In this document: positions 9,734 through 19,795 of the stretch, one piece after another
Numbering within the stretch: the first letter of the stretch is position 1
How the letters are laid out: each line of letters starts with the position of its first letter
Assembly: GCA_025463005.1 (NCBI GenBank)
Contig: JAOAPR010000060.1
Coordinates: forward strand, 1-46,682
Direction of reading: 5' to 3'
DNA length: 46,682 bases
From: Bryobacterales bacterium
Lineage (GTDB): Bacteria > Acidobacteriota > Terriglobia > Bryobacterales > Bryobacteraceae
Program-made: the position numbers and the translations under genes
The notes under the pieces: generated by a model
The model's input: the letters and a program-made list of their open reading frames with translations, nothing else
Told to the model about the DNA's origin: nothing
The model's database searches: none

Positions 9734-10714
9734 ATGATCTCGCGGAGCGTGGTTCTGCTGTTGGCCCAATGCGCGTTCCTGTTGTGCCCCCTGCGGGCCC
9801 AGATGACCATTCGCCTGGTCGGCACAGGAGGCCCTGAACTCACACCGGAACGCGCCGGTATCGCCACTCTGATCCAAACCCCTGCCGTGTCGCTGCTGTT
9901 CGACGCCGGCAGAGGGGTACTGGATGGGCTCTATAAATCCCGTGTGCGCCCGCAGGATGTAACTCGCGTCTTTCTTACTCATCTCCACAACGATCACATC
10001 GAGGGTCTACCCACGCTCTGGATTACTCCATGGTTTCTGCTCGGCCGCCAGACCAAACTCGAAATCTGGGGACCGCCCGGAACCTCCGCGATGATCGAAG
10101 GAATGCGCCGCATGTACGCTCACGATCTGAAGAACCGTCCTAATCCGGTGCTGAAACGCGAATATCTCGATATTACGGTTCACGAGATAGCGCTTCGCAG
10201 CAGCCCGGCGATAGCTTATGACGTGTCCGGCGTGAAAGTCACTGCATTCCCAGTCGAGCACGCCGACGGCGATCCCGCTTTGGGTTACCGCGTGGACGGA
10301 TCCGGACGGTCCGTGGTGCTGACCGGCGACACCACGTATCGTGACAATATCGCGGCTCTTGCGAAAGGCGTTGACGTGATCATCAGCAACGTGGTCGCAG
10401 GCACGTCAGAGATAGAGAAATCGGGAGCAATCGATGCAATCATGGCCAAGCTCATGCGCCCTGAGCAGGCAGCGGCTCTGTTCCACGCCGCTGAACCGCG
10501 CATGGCGGTGTTCTCGCATGTCGTGAAAAAACACTTGCCTGGATCACAAGGAGACCAGGTGATTCTTAACCGGGTGCGATCGGCCGGCTATAACGGCCCT
10601 TTGGTCATGGGTCTCGATCGAATGACGATTCTGGTCGGAGCATCGATCGAGGTACTTGAACCGTCTGATCTCGCCACCCTCCCCGACTTTGACTGGCCCG
10701 ACGCGACTTTCTAA
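9734..10714 (+). CDS. Secreted metallo-beta-lactamase-fold hydrolase
   Basis: A 326-residue zinc hydrolase of the MBL superfamily, closest in layout to RNase Z/arylsulfatase-like members. Residues 1-23 form a signal peptide ending near LRAQ, so the protein is probably periplasmic. The metal-binding HxHxDH motif is HLHNDH (H83, H85, D87, H88). A second His is in FPVEHADGD, the bridging Asp in VVLTGDTTY and a late His in VFSHVVK, which completes the dinuclear site. Export argues against a tRNA-processing role. The substrate is unknown. It is preceded by an 85-bp gap and converges on the Oar-like gene with only 11 bp between stops. Confidence 0.85.
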   Translation: MISRSVVLLLAQCAFLLCPLRAQMTIRLVGTGGPELTPERAGIATLIQTPAVSLLFDAGRGVLDGLYKSRVRPQDVTRVFLTHLHNDHIEGLPTLWITPWFLLGRQTKLEIWGPPGTSAMIEGMRRMYAHDLKNRPNPVLKREYLDITVHEIALRSSPAIAYDVSGVKVTAFPVEHADGDPALGYRVDGSGRSVVLTGDTTYRDNIAALAKGVDVIISNVVAGTSEIEKSGAIDAIMAKLMRPEQAAALFHAAEPRMAVFSHVVKKHLPGSQGDQVILNRVRSAGYNGPLVMGLDRMTILVGASIEVLEPSDLATLPDFDWPDATF

Positions 10715-10725
10715 TTTCCGCCAAC

Positions 10726-13700
10726 TTAGAATGTAAACCGCGCTACCAGGGTTCCGTTGCGCGGCTGCCCGGCCTGAGTACCCGCGGTGGCCAGGTTGAT
10801 GTAGCCGAAGCCGCCAGTATTCTGGCCATTCACCTGTGTCTGCGGAAGCGAGAATCCCGTCGCGGTGGGGTTGTTCAGGTACGTGCGATTGAAGATATTG
10901 ACGAGATCCATACGAATGTTCAGGCTCAATCTTTCGTTGAAGCGGAACAGCCGGCCGATGCCGAAGGTTTCTACGGGGTGGCGCTGGTAACGGAAGTCGC
11001 TATAAAATTCCGCCCCGGTGCCGAACTGACCCTGCGCCGGATTGACCCAGGCCGTTGGATTCAGAACAAACGTCTTGGCCGGGTCGTAGCAGTGGCAATT
11101 GATGTCCACGGTATAGAGAGGTTGCCCCGGTACGCGGTTCGCCAGCGTGCTCTGGAATAACTGGTTGCCGATACTGGTGCTCGCCGCGGGAGTCGGGATC
11201 GGCAGGCCGCTCGAGTATTGCAGCAGCGTCGAAAGTTCCCAGTCCCTCGTCGCATAAGACAGGAAATTGTTCGAACCCCACTTGGGCAGTGTATATTGCA
11301 CCGCGGTCACCAGAGTCAGGGGTATTTGGAAGCTCGATATACTCTTGGCGTTATCCGGGTTCGCGAGAATATTGTTCAGGATCGTGTTGGTGTCGACGCC
11401 TTCCTGCATCGATTTCTGCCACGTGAACGCCACGTTAAATACCAGTCCGCGGGAAAGGCGTTGGGTGACTTTGGCCTGCAGCGAATCGTACCAGGTCTTG
11501 CCTAGCGGAGGGCCGTAATCGGGAATCGTGCCGAACTGCGGGAATGGCCGCAGCGCCTGAGCCACGGTATTCGAGGTCGAGAAGCCCGTGTACGGCACCT
11601 TGTTGAACCCGCGTAGAGCGGCCGTGGAGGAACTCAAGGTGGAGAGCAGCAGGGACTGATCGGCTGGGTTGTTAATATCCAGGCCATAGAGCTGGAGCCG
11701 CTGCGGAGTGATCGCGTTGAGGTTGGTGAGCCCGGGTGCGCCCCACCAGACACCACGGTTGCCCACGTAGGAGACCTCCGCCACGATGTTGCGCGAAATC
11801 TCATGCTGAATGCCGATGCTCCATTGACTCTGCCTCGGCGGCCTGCTTTCGTGCGGATCGAGGTATCCGATTCCGGAGTTGCCGCCGACGCCGGGCGACG
11901 GAAGCGGCTGGTTCCCGGTCGGAAGGCCGGGGACGATCCCCGGACTGAACACCGGCCACTGCGGAACGTATTGCGACGGAATGCCGGTTCGCAGATATGT
12001 GGAGGGTTGGCCAAGCCCCGATGAGACCACCGTATTGACCTCCGCAATCGCAGGATTGTTAACCCCGCCAGTGGTTACGCCGGTCTGGCCGTAGACCAGC
12101 CCCCAGCCGCCGCGCAGAACGGTCTTGGGCGCGATCTGATACGCGATGCCCAGGCGCGGTCCGATAGCGTAAGGATAATTCTCCACGAAAGAGCAGTTGC
12201 AGTGGCCCGGGCCGCTGCCTTCGAAGATGAACCCGCCCGGCTGGCCGCCCACGCTCGGGTTGGGAGTGCTGCCCGAGAAATCCAGCCCGCGATTGTACTG
12301 CTCCCTGTAATACCCGCCCCAGTCCCAGCGCACTCCGTAATTTATAGTTAGTTTTCGATTAATTTTCCAGGCGTCTTGAACAAACGTGCCGAATTGCGTC
12401 TTTCCGATCTTGTACTGCGCCGGCGCCGCGATGCTGAACTGATCGACCGCTCCCAGCAGGAAGCTCGCGTACGGGAAGCCGAGAGATCCGCCGGAGAAGA
12501 CCGTCCCGACCGTGTAGGGGAGAGAAGTTTCGTTCGGGCTAAAGGTGTAGTTGCCGTAGGTGTTCGCGTAGGGGATCGTGGGGACTCCGTTAAGGAACAC
12601 CTCGGCGCCGAATTTGAAGGTGTGATTGTCCCGGACCCAAGTAGTGCTCGCGTTCGCCGCGGGTTTTTCCCAGAAGGAGTGACTTTGTCCGGCGCTGGGC
12701 CCCATAGTCTTCATGCCGCCAGCGGCTCCGCACACGCCGCCCACCCCGCACAATCCCTGAAATACCGGAACATTGCGGATGACGGTGGCGCCTTTCAGGC
12801 CCCATGTCGCGTTGGCGTCGAAATTCAGGAGAGGGGCGTCATCAAAAAAGTTGTTCTGCTGGTACCCAATGCCTAGATGCAAGAGCAGGGTGGGCGTCAA
12901 GGTGTAATCGTAGTTCAGGCGCTCGGTGTGCGAGTGAATGAATGAGCCGCGGGCCGTTGTGATGCTGTTGGGCAGCCCGTCGGCTGCACCCAACGTTGTG
13001 CCGAACTGGTTGTCGATGTGCGTGAACGACCAGTAGAACGACAGCTTCCCTCTGGAGCCGACGTTCTCGTCGATCTTGACAGCGGGAATCGTAACGTGCC
13101 GGCCCGCCCGGAAGGAAGGAAGATAATTGTTGAACAGCCCACTTAGGTTCGGCAGCGGAATCGCGCTTTGAATGTTGAGAGCGACCGGATCGAAACGAAT
13201 CGGGTCGATTTTGTTGCCGACAAAAGGATCCGTCACCAGCTGTCCACCCACGCTGCGGGCCGAGTTGGGATCGTAGATGGTATTCGCAATTTCCGGACGG
13301 CCCAGCGAATCCGTGCCGAGAACCCTATTGCCGGCGGCCGGGATCGCCGCGCTAAAGTCGCCGCTGCGATACGCCGGACTGGGCACAGTCACGGGAAGGT
13401 TGTTGACCAGGGGGTTGTCGCGATATTGCTCGAAGTTGAAGAAGAAGAATGTCCGGTCGTGCCCGTTATACAGCTTGGGGATAGAGACCGGGCCACCGAA
13501 GGTCCAGCCATAATCGTTTCTTCGCGCCGCGGGGCGCACATGCTGTCCCGCCCGGCGGCTATCGGTGAGTCCGGCGTCGGTGAACGGCGTCCCCGCGTTG
13601 AACGCTTCGTTCAAGAAGTAGTCGTAGGCGGTCCCGTGATACTTATTGGAGCCCGACTTCATCGTCATGTTGAAAAACCCGCCGCCCACCTGCCCGAATT

Positions 13701-14376
13701 CGGGCGCGAAGTTGCTGGTTTGCACGGAGACTTCCTGAAGCGCATCGACACTAGGCGCCTGCTGCCCGGGGGCGTAAGGGAATCCTTGCGTGGTCGCGTC
13801 CTGCCCCTCAATGTGGACGGTTTGCGAGTTGCTCGGCGCGCCATTAATCTTCACTTGCGAGCCAGGCACGTAATAGACGCCCGTAATGAGAAAGAGAATG
13901 TTGTTGGGGTTGCGAATCGTAGCGGCAGCCGCGGTAGGCCCCATAATCGGGAGTTGATTTAGCGTATCGCTGGTGACGTTGTGACTGACGTCGCCGGTTT
14001 CGGTCTTGAGCTGGCTGGCGGCTTCGGTGACCGTCACCGACTCCGTGGTCGCACCGAGCTCGAGACTCATATCGATGCGGATGGTTTGCGCCACCTCGAC
14101 GGAAATCCCCTGCCGCCGGTATTTCTTGAAGCCAGGAACTTCCGCCGTAACTTCGTAGGTGCCAGGCGCCACCTGCGCGATCGTGTAATTTCCGGTAGAT
14201 GTGGTGGTGCCCCGGTAGACCGCTCCCGTTACGGTGTTGGTGGCGTCCACGGCTGCATTGGCCACCACCCCGCCGGACGGATCCGAAACGGTTCCGGTGA
14301 TGGTGCCGCGGTCGCTCTGTGCAAAAGCAGCCGAAACGAAGGCAAACGCGACGGCAAAACGCAATACGAGACGCAT
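10726..14376 (-). CDS. Oar-like TonB-dependent outer-membrane receptor with carboxypeptidase-regulatory domain
   Basis: A 1216-residue outer-membrane protein of the OmpA-related/Oar-like TonB receptor family that is greatly expanded in Acidobacteriota. It has a signal peptide (1-20) and then a carboxypeptidase-D regulatory (beta-sandwich) domain at about 20-110 with GTITGTVSDPSGGVV and GTYEVTAEVPGFKKY. A plug domain at about 115-240 follows, with EVSVQTSNFAPEFGQVGGGFFNM cut into typical motifs, and then a long beta-barrel. The C-terminal residue is phenylalanine (VARFTF), as expected for BAM-dependent insertion. An SD-like AAGGGGGAAG stretch precedes the ATG. It is divergent from a second protein of the same family. 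Family knowledge suggests uptake of large carbohydrates or peptides, but the ligand is not readable from sequence. Confidence 0.88.
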   Translation of the reverse strand: MRLVLRFAVAFAFVSAAFAQSDRGTITGTVSDPSGGVVANAAVDATNTVTGAVYRGTTTSTGNYTIAQVAPGTYEVTAEVPGFKKYRRQGISVEVAQTIRIDMSLELGATTESVTVTEAASQLKTETGDVSHNVTSDTLNQLPIMGPTAAAATIRNPNNILFLITGVYYVPGSQVKINGAPSNSQTVHIEGQDATTQGFPYAPGQQAPSVDALQEVSVQTSNFAPEFGQVGGGFFNMTMKSGSNKYHGTAYDYFLNEAFNAGTPFTDAGLTDSRRAGQHVRPAARRNDYGWTFGGPVSIPKLYNGHDRTFFFFNFEQYRDNPLVNNLPVTVPSPAYRSGDFSAAIPAAGNRVLGTDSLGRPEIANTIYDPNSARSVGGQLVTDPFVGNKIDPIRFDPVALNIQSAIPLPNLSGLFNNYLPSFRAGRHVTIPAVKIDENVGSRGKLSFYWSFTHIDNQFGTTLGAADGLPNSITTARGSFIHSHTERLNYDYTLTPTLLLHLGIGYQQNNFFDDAPLLNFDANATWGLKGATVIRNVPVFQGLCGVGGVCGAAGGMKTMGPSAGQSHSFWEKPAANASTTWVRDNHTFKFGAEVFLNGVPTIPYANTYGNYTFSPNETSLPYTVGTVFSGGSLGFPYASFLLGAVDQFSIAAPAQYKIGKTQFGTFVQDAWKINRKLTINYGVRWDWGGYYREQYNRGLDFSGSTPNPSVGGQPGGFIFEGSGPGHCNCSFVENYPYAIGPRLGIAYQIAPKTVLRGGWGLVYGQTGVTTGGVNNPAIAEVNTVVSSGLGQPSTYLRTGIPSQYVPQWPVFSPGIVPGLPTGNQPLPSPGVGGNSGIGYLDPHESRPPRQSQWSIGIQHEISRNIVAEVSYVGNRGVWWGAPGLTNLNAITPQRLQLYGLDINNPADQSLLLSTLSSSTAALRGFNKVPYTGFSTSNTVAQALRPFPQFGTIPDYGPPLGKTWYDSLQAKVTQRLSRGLVFNVAFTWQKSMQEGVDTNTILNNILANPDNAKSISSFQIPLTLVTAVQYTLPKWGSNNFLSYATRDWELSTLLQYSSGLPIPTPAASTSIGNQLFQSTLANRVPGQPLYTVDINCHCYDPAKTFVLNPTAWVNPAQGQFGTGAEFYSDFRYQRHPVETFGIGRLFRFNERLSLNIRMDLVNIFNRTYLNNPTATGFSLPQTQVNGQNTGGFGYINLATAGTQAGQPRNGTLVARFTF

Positions 14377-14513
14377 GGCTTCCCCCTTAGCTCCCTATAA
14401 CAGCTAAAAAGCGTACCTCACGGCACTGTGGGTGGTCAAGGGTATCACGCTGCTTGTCGTCCGCCGTGCCAACGGTGCGGAACGTTGGTAGGATCTAGGG
14501 AATAGGGGGCTCG

Positions 14514-17500
14514 ATGCTATCACTCCGTGAGAAGGCTGCCGTCTTTTTGCTCTTGTCTGTCGCCGTTTGCAGGGGACAGGAAATCACTGGTTCCATCGTC
14601 GGCACGGTTCTCGACCCGTCGGGCCGCGCCGTGCCCAACGCCACTGTCAGCGTGACGAATACGGACCGGAATGCGGTCATGCGCACCACCAAGACAAACG
14701 AGGATGGGAATTATTCCGCGCCGCTGCTGCCCATCGGCCACTACATGGTCGGTATCGAAGCCGCGGGGTTCAAAAAGTCGGCGCAATCCGGCGTGGAGCT
14801 GAACGTGAACGACAAGCTCACGATCATCTTCAGCCTGGAAGTGGGCGATGTGCAGCAGGAGATCACGGTGGAAACGAGCGGCGTGCACGTGGAGCTGCAA
14901 TCACCCGCGGCGCAATCGCTGGTTTCCGGCGAGCAGGTGCGCGAGCTGGCGCTCAACAGCCGCAACTACGAGCAACTAGTCAGCCTGATGCCGGGTGTGG
15001 TTTACTCCGGCGCCGGAGACCAGATTTATTTCGGGACCTCGAACCCGCTCTCGGGCCAATCCAACGCCGTGAGCTTTTCGATCAACGGCGCGCGGACCAG
15101 CCAGAATAGCTGGACCATCGACGGCGCCGACAACGTCGACCGCGGCTCCAATCTCACGCTGCTCAGCTATCCCAGCGTGGACGCCATCGCCGAATTTCGC
15201 GTGCTGCGCGGACAGTACACAGCCGAATTCGGCCGTGATGCGGGGGGTGCGGTGAACGTCATCACCCGCAGCGGGACCAGCCAGTTCCACGGAGACGTCT
15301 ACGAGTTCTTCCGCAACGAGAAGCTGGCCGCCAACACCTATTTCAACAATCTCACCGGCGTGCCCAAGCCCGCGCTGCACTACAACAATTTCGGTTACAC
15401 CATTGGCGGCCCGGTTTACATTCCCGGGCACTACAATATAAAGCGCAACAAGACGTTTTTCTTCTTTTCCGAAGAGTTTCGCCGCGCCATCACGTACACG
15501 TTCGTGCAGGGCACCGCGCCCACGGCGGCCGAAAAGCAGGGAACCTTTACATCGCCGGTGTGCACCGCGGTGTCGAGCGCAGGCGCGTGCACCGACACTG
15601 CCACCCAGATCGCCAACATCAATTCTGTGGCCGCGCAGTACCTGAAAGACATCTGGGCCAAGGTGCCGGATGCTGCTGCGAATCACGTGATCAATCTGTC
15701 CTTGCGGAACGTTAACAATTTCCGCCAGGAGCTATACAAGTTCGATCACGTATTCTCGGACCGCTGGTCCGTCACGGGGCGTTTCATGAAGGATTCGATT
15801 CCCACCGTGGAACCGCGCGGCCTTTTCACCGGATCCACTCTGCCTGGCGTGTCGAACACAATCACCAATTCCCCCGGCAAGAGCCTCGCAGTGCGCCTGA
15901 CCGGGAATTTGACCGCGTCGATCATCAATGAAGCCGGATATTCCTATTCCTATGGCGCGATTCTGAGCACGCCTACCGGGCTCGACTTATCCGCCAACTC
16001 GCCCGACATCAAGCCGGCCTTGCCGTTCCCCGTGACACTCGGCCGCATCCCGTCTCTCGCCTTTGCCGGGACGGCTGTGTCTGCCGTCACCGGATTCGGG
16101 CCGTATCTCGACTACAACCGCAACCATAGCTGGTTCGACAATTTGACTAAGATCAGCGGGAAGCACACCATCAAGACCGGCTTCATCGCGCATCGCTACA
16201 ACAAATCGGAGAACCAGGCGTCCAACAACGTTGGGACCTTCAACTTCGCCACGACTCCGGCGCCTTCGGGCACGTCCACGTTCCAGCAGGCGTGGGCGAA
16301 TTTCCTGTTGGGTAATGTGTCGAGCTTCACGCAGACTGCACGTGATATCACTCCCGACATCCGCCGGAACGAGTTCGAGTTCTACGGTCAGGACGAATTT
16401 CGCGTGCGCCGGAATCTGACAGTGACCTTTGGCGCGCGCTGGTCATTCTTCCGCCAGCCCACCGACGGCTTCGGATTTTTGAACAATTTCCTCCCATCGG
16501 CCTACGATCCGGCGAAAGCGCCGCAGCTCACCGCGGCCGGAAATTTCGTTGCAGGCACCGGGGATCCGCTCAACGGTTTCATCATCAATGACAAAAACTC
16601 GCCTTATGGGTCGAAAATCACCAACGAGAACAATCACGATATCGCTCCCCGGCTGGGTCTCGCATGGGATCCGTTTGGAGACGGAAAAACGGCGGTCCGC
16701 ACCGGCTACGGCATCGCTTATGATTCCGTTCAGGTCGCCAATGTGTATGAGAGCCTGGTCAATCTGAATCCAGCCTCGGTGCAGACCATCACGATTAACA
16801 ACACTAAGATGGACGCCCTCACGGGCAGCGGGACCGTGGCGGTTCCCACGGCTCCATCCGCGATTTACGCCGTCGGCGCGCCGTATCAGACTCCGTACGT
16901 GCAGCAGTGGAGCTTCGATATACAGCGCGAGTTGCCCGGGAAATTCGTGCTGGACGTCGGTTACTACGGTTCCAAAGGCACGCACTTGATCGGCGAGCCG
17001 GACATTAATGAGGTTCCCCCGGGTGCCGCGGTGGCCGCCGGCATCACCGACGCGAACACGCCCATCACGCGCACTACTACCCCCCGGCTGAATCCCATAC
17101 GGCCCTATCGCGGCTACGCACAGGTCAACGCCTTCGAGACCTGGTTCAACTCGAGCTACAACTCGCTCCAGGCGCAGTTGCAGAAACGTTTCGGCGGCAA
17201 CTTTTTTCAAATCGCGTACACCTGGTCGAAAGCACTCACCGATGCGGGCAGCGACGTCGCCGCGCCTATGAACTTCTACAATCGCGCCGCCGACCGCAGC
17301 CTCGCGCCCTTCGACCGGACCCAGGTCCTGGTCGCGAACTGGAGCTACACCGTTCCGTGGATGAAGGAGCGCAAGGATATACTCGGCCAGGCGGTGGGAG
17401 GCTGGCAGTTTTCCGGAGTGGCCAACTTCGACACCGGACTGCCCGTTTCGATCTCGGACAGCACCTTAGGCACCGACCCCGGCGGCATCGGGGTGTTCGG

Positions 17501-17876
17501 AACCAACAACGTGACAGTTCGGCCGGACCAGACCTGCGATGCCAACGCAAACGCCCCGCATACGCTGGCCCAGTGGTTCAACACTTCCTGCTTTGGGGAC
17601 GTGCCGAAGGGCGAGGTTCGGCCGGGCAACTCTACGCGCTACCCCATTCGGGGACCAGGATTCCAGAGATGGGATATGTCGGCATTCAAGAACTTTCCGG
17701 TCACCGAGCGCATCCGTCTCCAATTTCGAGCCGAGTTTTTCAACATTTTTAACCACACGAATTTTCAGGGCGTGGCGGCGACTTTGGGAACCACCACAGG
17801 GGCCAGCGCGTTCGGAAAAATCACTTCAACGCGGGATCCACGCATTATTCAGCTCGGACTGAAGCTGTATTTCTGA
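14514..17876 (+). CDS. Oar-like TonB-dependent outer-membrane receptor with carboxypeptidase-regulatory domain
   Basis: A 1120-residue second member of the Oar-like receptor family. A signal peptide covers about 1-21 (FLLLSVAVCRGQE). A carboxypeptidase-regulatory domain follows at about 22-110 (GSIVGTVLDPSGRAVPNATV, YSAPLLPIGHYMVGIEAAGF). The plug region contains ELALNSRNYEQLVSLMPGV, INGARTSQNSWTIDGAD and GQYTAEFGRDAGGAVNVITRSG. The rest is a beta-barrel with the terminal aromatic signature LGLKLYF. The ATG has an AGGGGG sequence just upstream. It shares only the family architecture with the 10726-14376 protein and is clearly diverged from it, so this is not a recent tandem duplication. The 137-bp divergent intergenic region may serve both genes. 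Confidence 0.88.
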   Translation: MLSLREKAAVFLLLSVAVCRGQEITGSIVGTVLDPSGRAVPNATVSVTNTDRNAVMRTTKTNEDGNYSAPLLPIGHYMVGIEAAGFKKSAQSGVELNVNDKLTIIFSLEVGDVQQEITVETSGVHVELQSPAAQSLVSGEQVRELALNSRNYEQLVSLMPGVVYSGAGDQIYFGTSNPLSGQSNAVSFSINGARTSQNSWTIDGADNVDRGSNLTLLSYPSVDAIAEFRVLRGQYTAEFGRDAGGAVNVITRSGTSQFHGDVYEFFRNEKLAANTYFNNLTGVPKPALHYNNFGYTIGGPVYIPGHYNIKRNKTFFFFSEEFRRAITYTFVQGTAPTAAEKQGTFTSPVCTAVSSAGACTDTATQIANINSVAAQYLKDIWAKVPDAAANHVINLSLRNVNNFRQELYKFDHVFSDRWSVTGRFMKDSIPTVEPRGLFTGSTLPGVSNTITNSPGKSLAVRLTGNLTASIINEAGYSYSYGAILSTPTGLDLSANSPDIKPALPFPVTLGRIPSLAFAGTAVSAVTGFGPYLDYNRNHSWFDNLTKISGKHTIKTGFIAHRYNKSENQASNNVGTFNFATTPAPSGTSTFQQAWANFLLGNVSSFTQTARDITPDIRRNEFEFYGQDEFRVRRNLTVTFGARWSFFRQPTDGFGFLNNFLPSAYDPAKAPQLTAAGNFVAGTGDPLNGFIINDKNSPYGSKITNENNHDIAPRLGLAWDPFGDGKTAVRTGYGIAYDSVQVANVYESLVNLNPASVQTITINNTKMDALTGSGTVAVPTAPSAIYAVGAPYQTPYVQQWSFDIQRELPGKFVLDVGYYGSKGTHLIGEPDINEVPPGAAVAAGITDANTPITRTTTPRLNPIRPYRGYAQVNAFETWFNSSYNSLQAQLQKRFGGNFFQIAYTWSKALTDAGSDVAAPMNFYNRAADRSLAPFDRTQVLVANWSYTVPWMKERKDILGQAVGGWQFSGVANFDTGLPVSISDSTLGTDPGGIGVFGTNNVTVRPDQTCDANANAPHTLAQWFNTSCFGDVPKGEVRPGNSTRYPIRGPGFQRWDMSAFKNFPVTERIRLQFRAEFFNIFNHTNFQGVAATLGTTTGASAFGKITSTRDPRIIQLGLKLYF

Positions 17877-17952
17877 GCCGCACATGGAAGAACACGCGAG
17901 AGCCTGCACCCGGTGCTATCATCATGGGAACTGCGGAGCCGACTGTGCCCCG

Positions 17953-17982
17953 TTGGTAAGTATTGTTGGCAAGTAGTATAAT
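17953..17982 (+). promoter_or_regulatory. Probable sigma-70-type promoter of the siroheme reductase gene
   Basis: TTGGTA at 17953-17958 and a perfect TATAAT at 17977-17982 are separated by 18 bases. They lie 19 bases before the reductase ATG at 18002, in the short gap after the Oar-like gene. This would give a very short 5' leader of about 12 bases containing GGGAATTAGAG. Confidence 0.55.
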
Positions 17983-18001
17983 CTCTATAGGGAATTAGAG
18001 T

Positions 18002-19750
18002 ATGGCTACCGCGGACGTTCTCATACAGCAACAAACCCTTGAGCAGGAATATGATAGCACCGTGCGTACGGATATCGAACTGTTCCGCTCGCAGGCTGAA
18101 GCGTTCCTTGAGGGGAAGCTGACAGCCGACGAGTTTCGGCCTTATCGCCTTCGACGTGGGATCTACGGCCAGCGCCAGGAAGGCGTCCAGATGATCCGCA
18201 CCAAGATCCCCGGCGGCCTGCTTACTTCGGCTCAGATGAGGCAGCTTGGCGCCGTCGCCGATCAGTGCGCGGGCGGCAAAGGCCACCTGACGACACGGCA
18301 AAACATGCAGTTTCACTTTGTGCCGCTGGCACAGGTTCCCGATGCCCTGCATCTGCTCGCTGATATCCGTCTAACCACGCGCGAAGCTTGCTACAACACT
18401 GTCCGCAACGTGACGGCGTGTCCTCTGGCGGGCATCCACGCCGAAGAGCCGTTCGATGTGCAGCCTTACGCCCGGCGGCTGGCGCTGGCATTCCTGCACA
18501 AGGAACTAACCGACAGCCTGCCGCGCAAATTTAAGGTAGCTTTTTCCGGTTGTCCCGAAGATTGCATGGCGACGGCGATCAATGACGTCGGACTCCGCGC
18601 CATGATCGTCGATGGAGTCAAAGGGTTCCGCATGACAGTGGCCGGCGGTCTGGGACCATTGCCGGTGGAAGCCAAGCTGCTCCATGAGTTCATTCCCGCC
18701 GAAGACGTCGTTCGCCGCGTGGAAGCCGTGATTCGCGTGTTCAACGTGCATGGCAATCGTAAGGACAAGAACAAAGCCCGGCTCAAATTCGTGATGCGCG
18801 CGCGCGGGTTCGATTGGCTGCGCGACACCATCGAAGAACAGTACCAGGACATCCTGGCCAACGGCGGCATTCCGATGCCGGAAACAGTCCCCGAAAACTT
18901 CGGTGGTTTTCAGCCGCTTCCACCACCACCCGGAACGGGCGAAATGCTGCCGATGTATGACGCCTCGCCGACATTCAACGCCTGGCGCGATACTAACGTT
19001 CGCCCGCAGAAGCAATCCGGCTACGCGATCGTCACGGTGATGACGCCGCAAGGCAACCTGACGAGCGATCAGATGCGCGGCCTGGCCGCCCTGGCGGAAC
19101 AAGCCGCCGACGGTACCATGCGCGTCACTATGGCTCAGAACATCGTTCTGCCATATGTCCCTGTGGGCGCACTGCAGCGCGTGTACGGTGCGCTGGGCGA
19201 GTTGGGCCTGAATAAGGACCGCGCCGACGAGATCAGCGACGTGGTCACCTGCCCGGGCGCCTATAGCTGCAACCTGGCGTTGACCAAGTCCATGGGGCTG
19301 GGCGATGCGCTGGCAGGAACCGTCCGCAAATACGACGATCCCACTATTCGTAACTTGAAGATTCGGATCAGCGGCTGCCCTAACGCCTGCGGCCAGCACT
19401 GGATCGGAGATTTGGGATTCTACGGCAATTCCCGCAAGATCGACGGCAAGGAAGTGCCGTACTACCTGATGCTTTTAGGCGGCGGCCAGCATGAATTCGG
19501 TCTGGCTGTGCAGAGCCTGCCGGCGCGCCTGGCGCCCGTGGCTGTCGAGCGTATCCTCGATCACTACCAGGCGAATCATCAGGATGGCGAGTCTTTCCGC
19601 GCCTATGTGATGCGCCATAAGGTAGCCTTCTTCAAGGAACTCACTGCCGATCTCGTGAAACCTTCGGACCTTGCCCCGGAGATGTATCGCGATTGGGGCG
19701 ATGATGTGGAGTTCTCGCTAAAGCTCGGCCGCGGCGAGTGCGCAGCGTAA
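18002..19750 (+). CDS. Siroheme [4Fe-4S] nitrite/sulfite reductase (ferredoxin type)
   Basis: A 582-residue reductase catalysing a six-electron reduction of nitrite or sulfite, built of two homologous halves. The C-terminal half has the full cluster/siroheme signature TCPGAYSC (C417, C423) and SGCPNACG (C459, C463). The N-terminal half keeps siroheme-side residues (TTRQNMQFHF). At the equivalent positions it has C140, H146, C184 and C188 (ACPLAGIH and SGCPEDC). There is no fused flavin or ferredoxin domain, so electrons must come from a separate donor. Assignment between nitrite and sulfite is not possible from motifs alone. The cobA-hemD gene 5 kb downstream provides the first step of siroheme synthesis. 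A good promoter sits directly upstream, and a strong hairpin follows the stop. Confidence 0.9.
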   Translation: MATADVLIQQQTLEQEYDSTVRTDIELFRSQAEAFLEGKLTADEFRPYRLRRGIYGQRQEGVQMIRTKIPGGLLTSAQMRQLGAVADQCAGGKGHLTTRQNMQFHFVPLAQVPDALHLLADIRLTTREACYNTVRNVTACPLAGIHAEEPFDVQPYARRLALAFLHKELTDSLPRKFKVAFSGCPEDCMATAINDVGLRAMIVDGVKGFRMTVAGGLGPLPVEAKLLHEFIPAEDVVRRVEAVIRVFNVHGNRKDKNKARLKFVMRARGFDWLRDTIEEQYQDILANGGIPMPETVPENFGGFQPLPPPPGTGEMLPMYDASPTFNAWRDTNVRPQKQSGYAIVTVMTPQGNLTSDQMRGLAALAEQAADGTMRVTMAQNIVLPYVPVGALQRVYGALGELGLNKDRADEISDVVTCPGAYSCNLALTKSMGLGDALAGTVRKYDDPTIRNLKIRISGCPNACGQHWIGDLGFYGNSRKIDGKEVPYYLMLLGGGQHEFGLAVQSLPARLAPVAVERILDHYQANHQDGESFRAYVMRHKVAFFKELTADLVKPSDLAPEMYRDWGDDVEFSLKLGRGECAA

Positions 19751-19760
19751 TTTAGATACA

Positions 19761-19785
19761 GGGGCGAGGCATCCCGCCTCGCCCC
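19761..19785. terminator. Strong 10-bp stem-loop between convergent genes
   Basis: GGGGCGAGGC (19761-19770) pairs perfectly with GCCTCGCCCC (19776-19785) over a five-base loop. It lies between the reductase stop (19750) and the end of the convergent AAA+ gene (19796), where a bidirectional terminator is expected. A short T-rich stretch follows on the plus strand (CCTTTTAG), but there is no long U-run. Confidence 0.6.
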
Positions 19786-19795
19786 TAACCACCTT

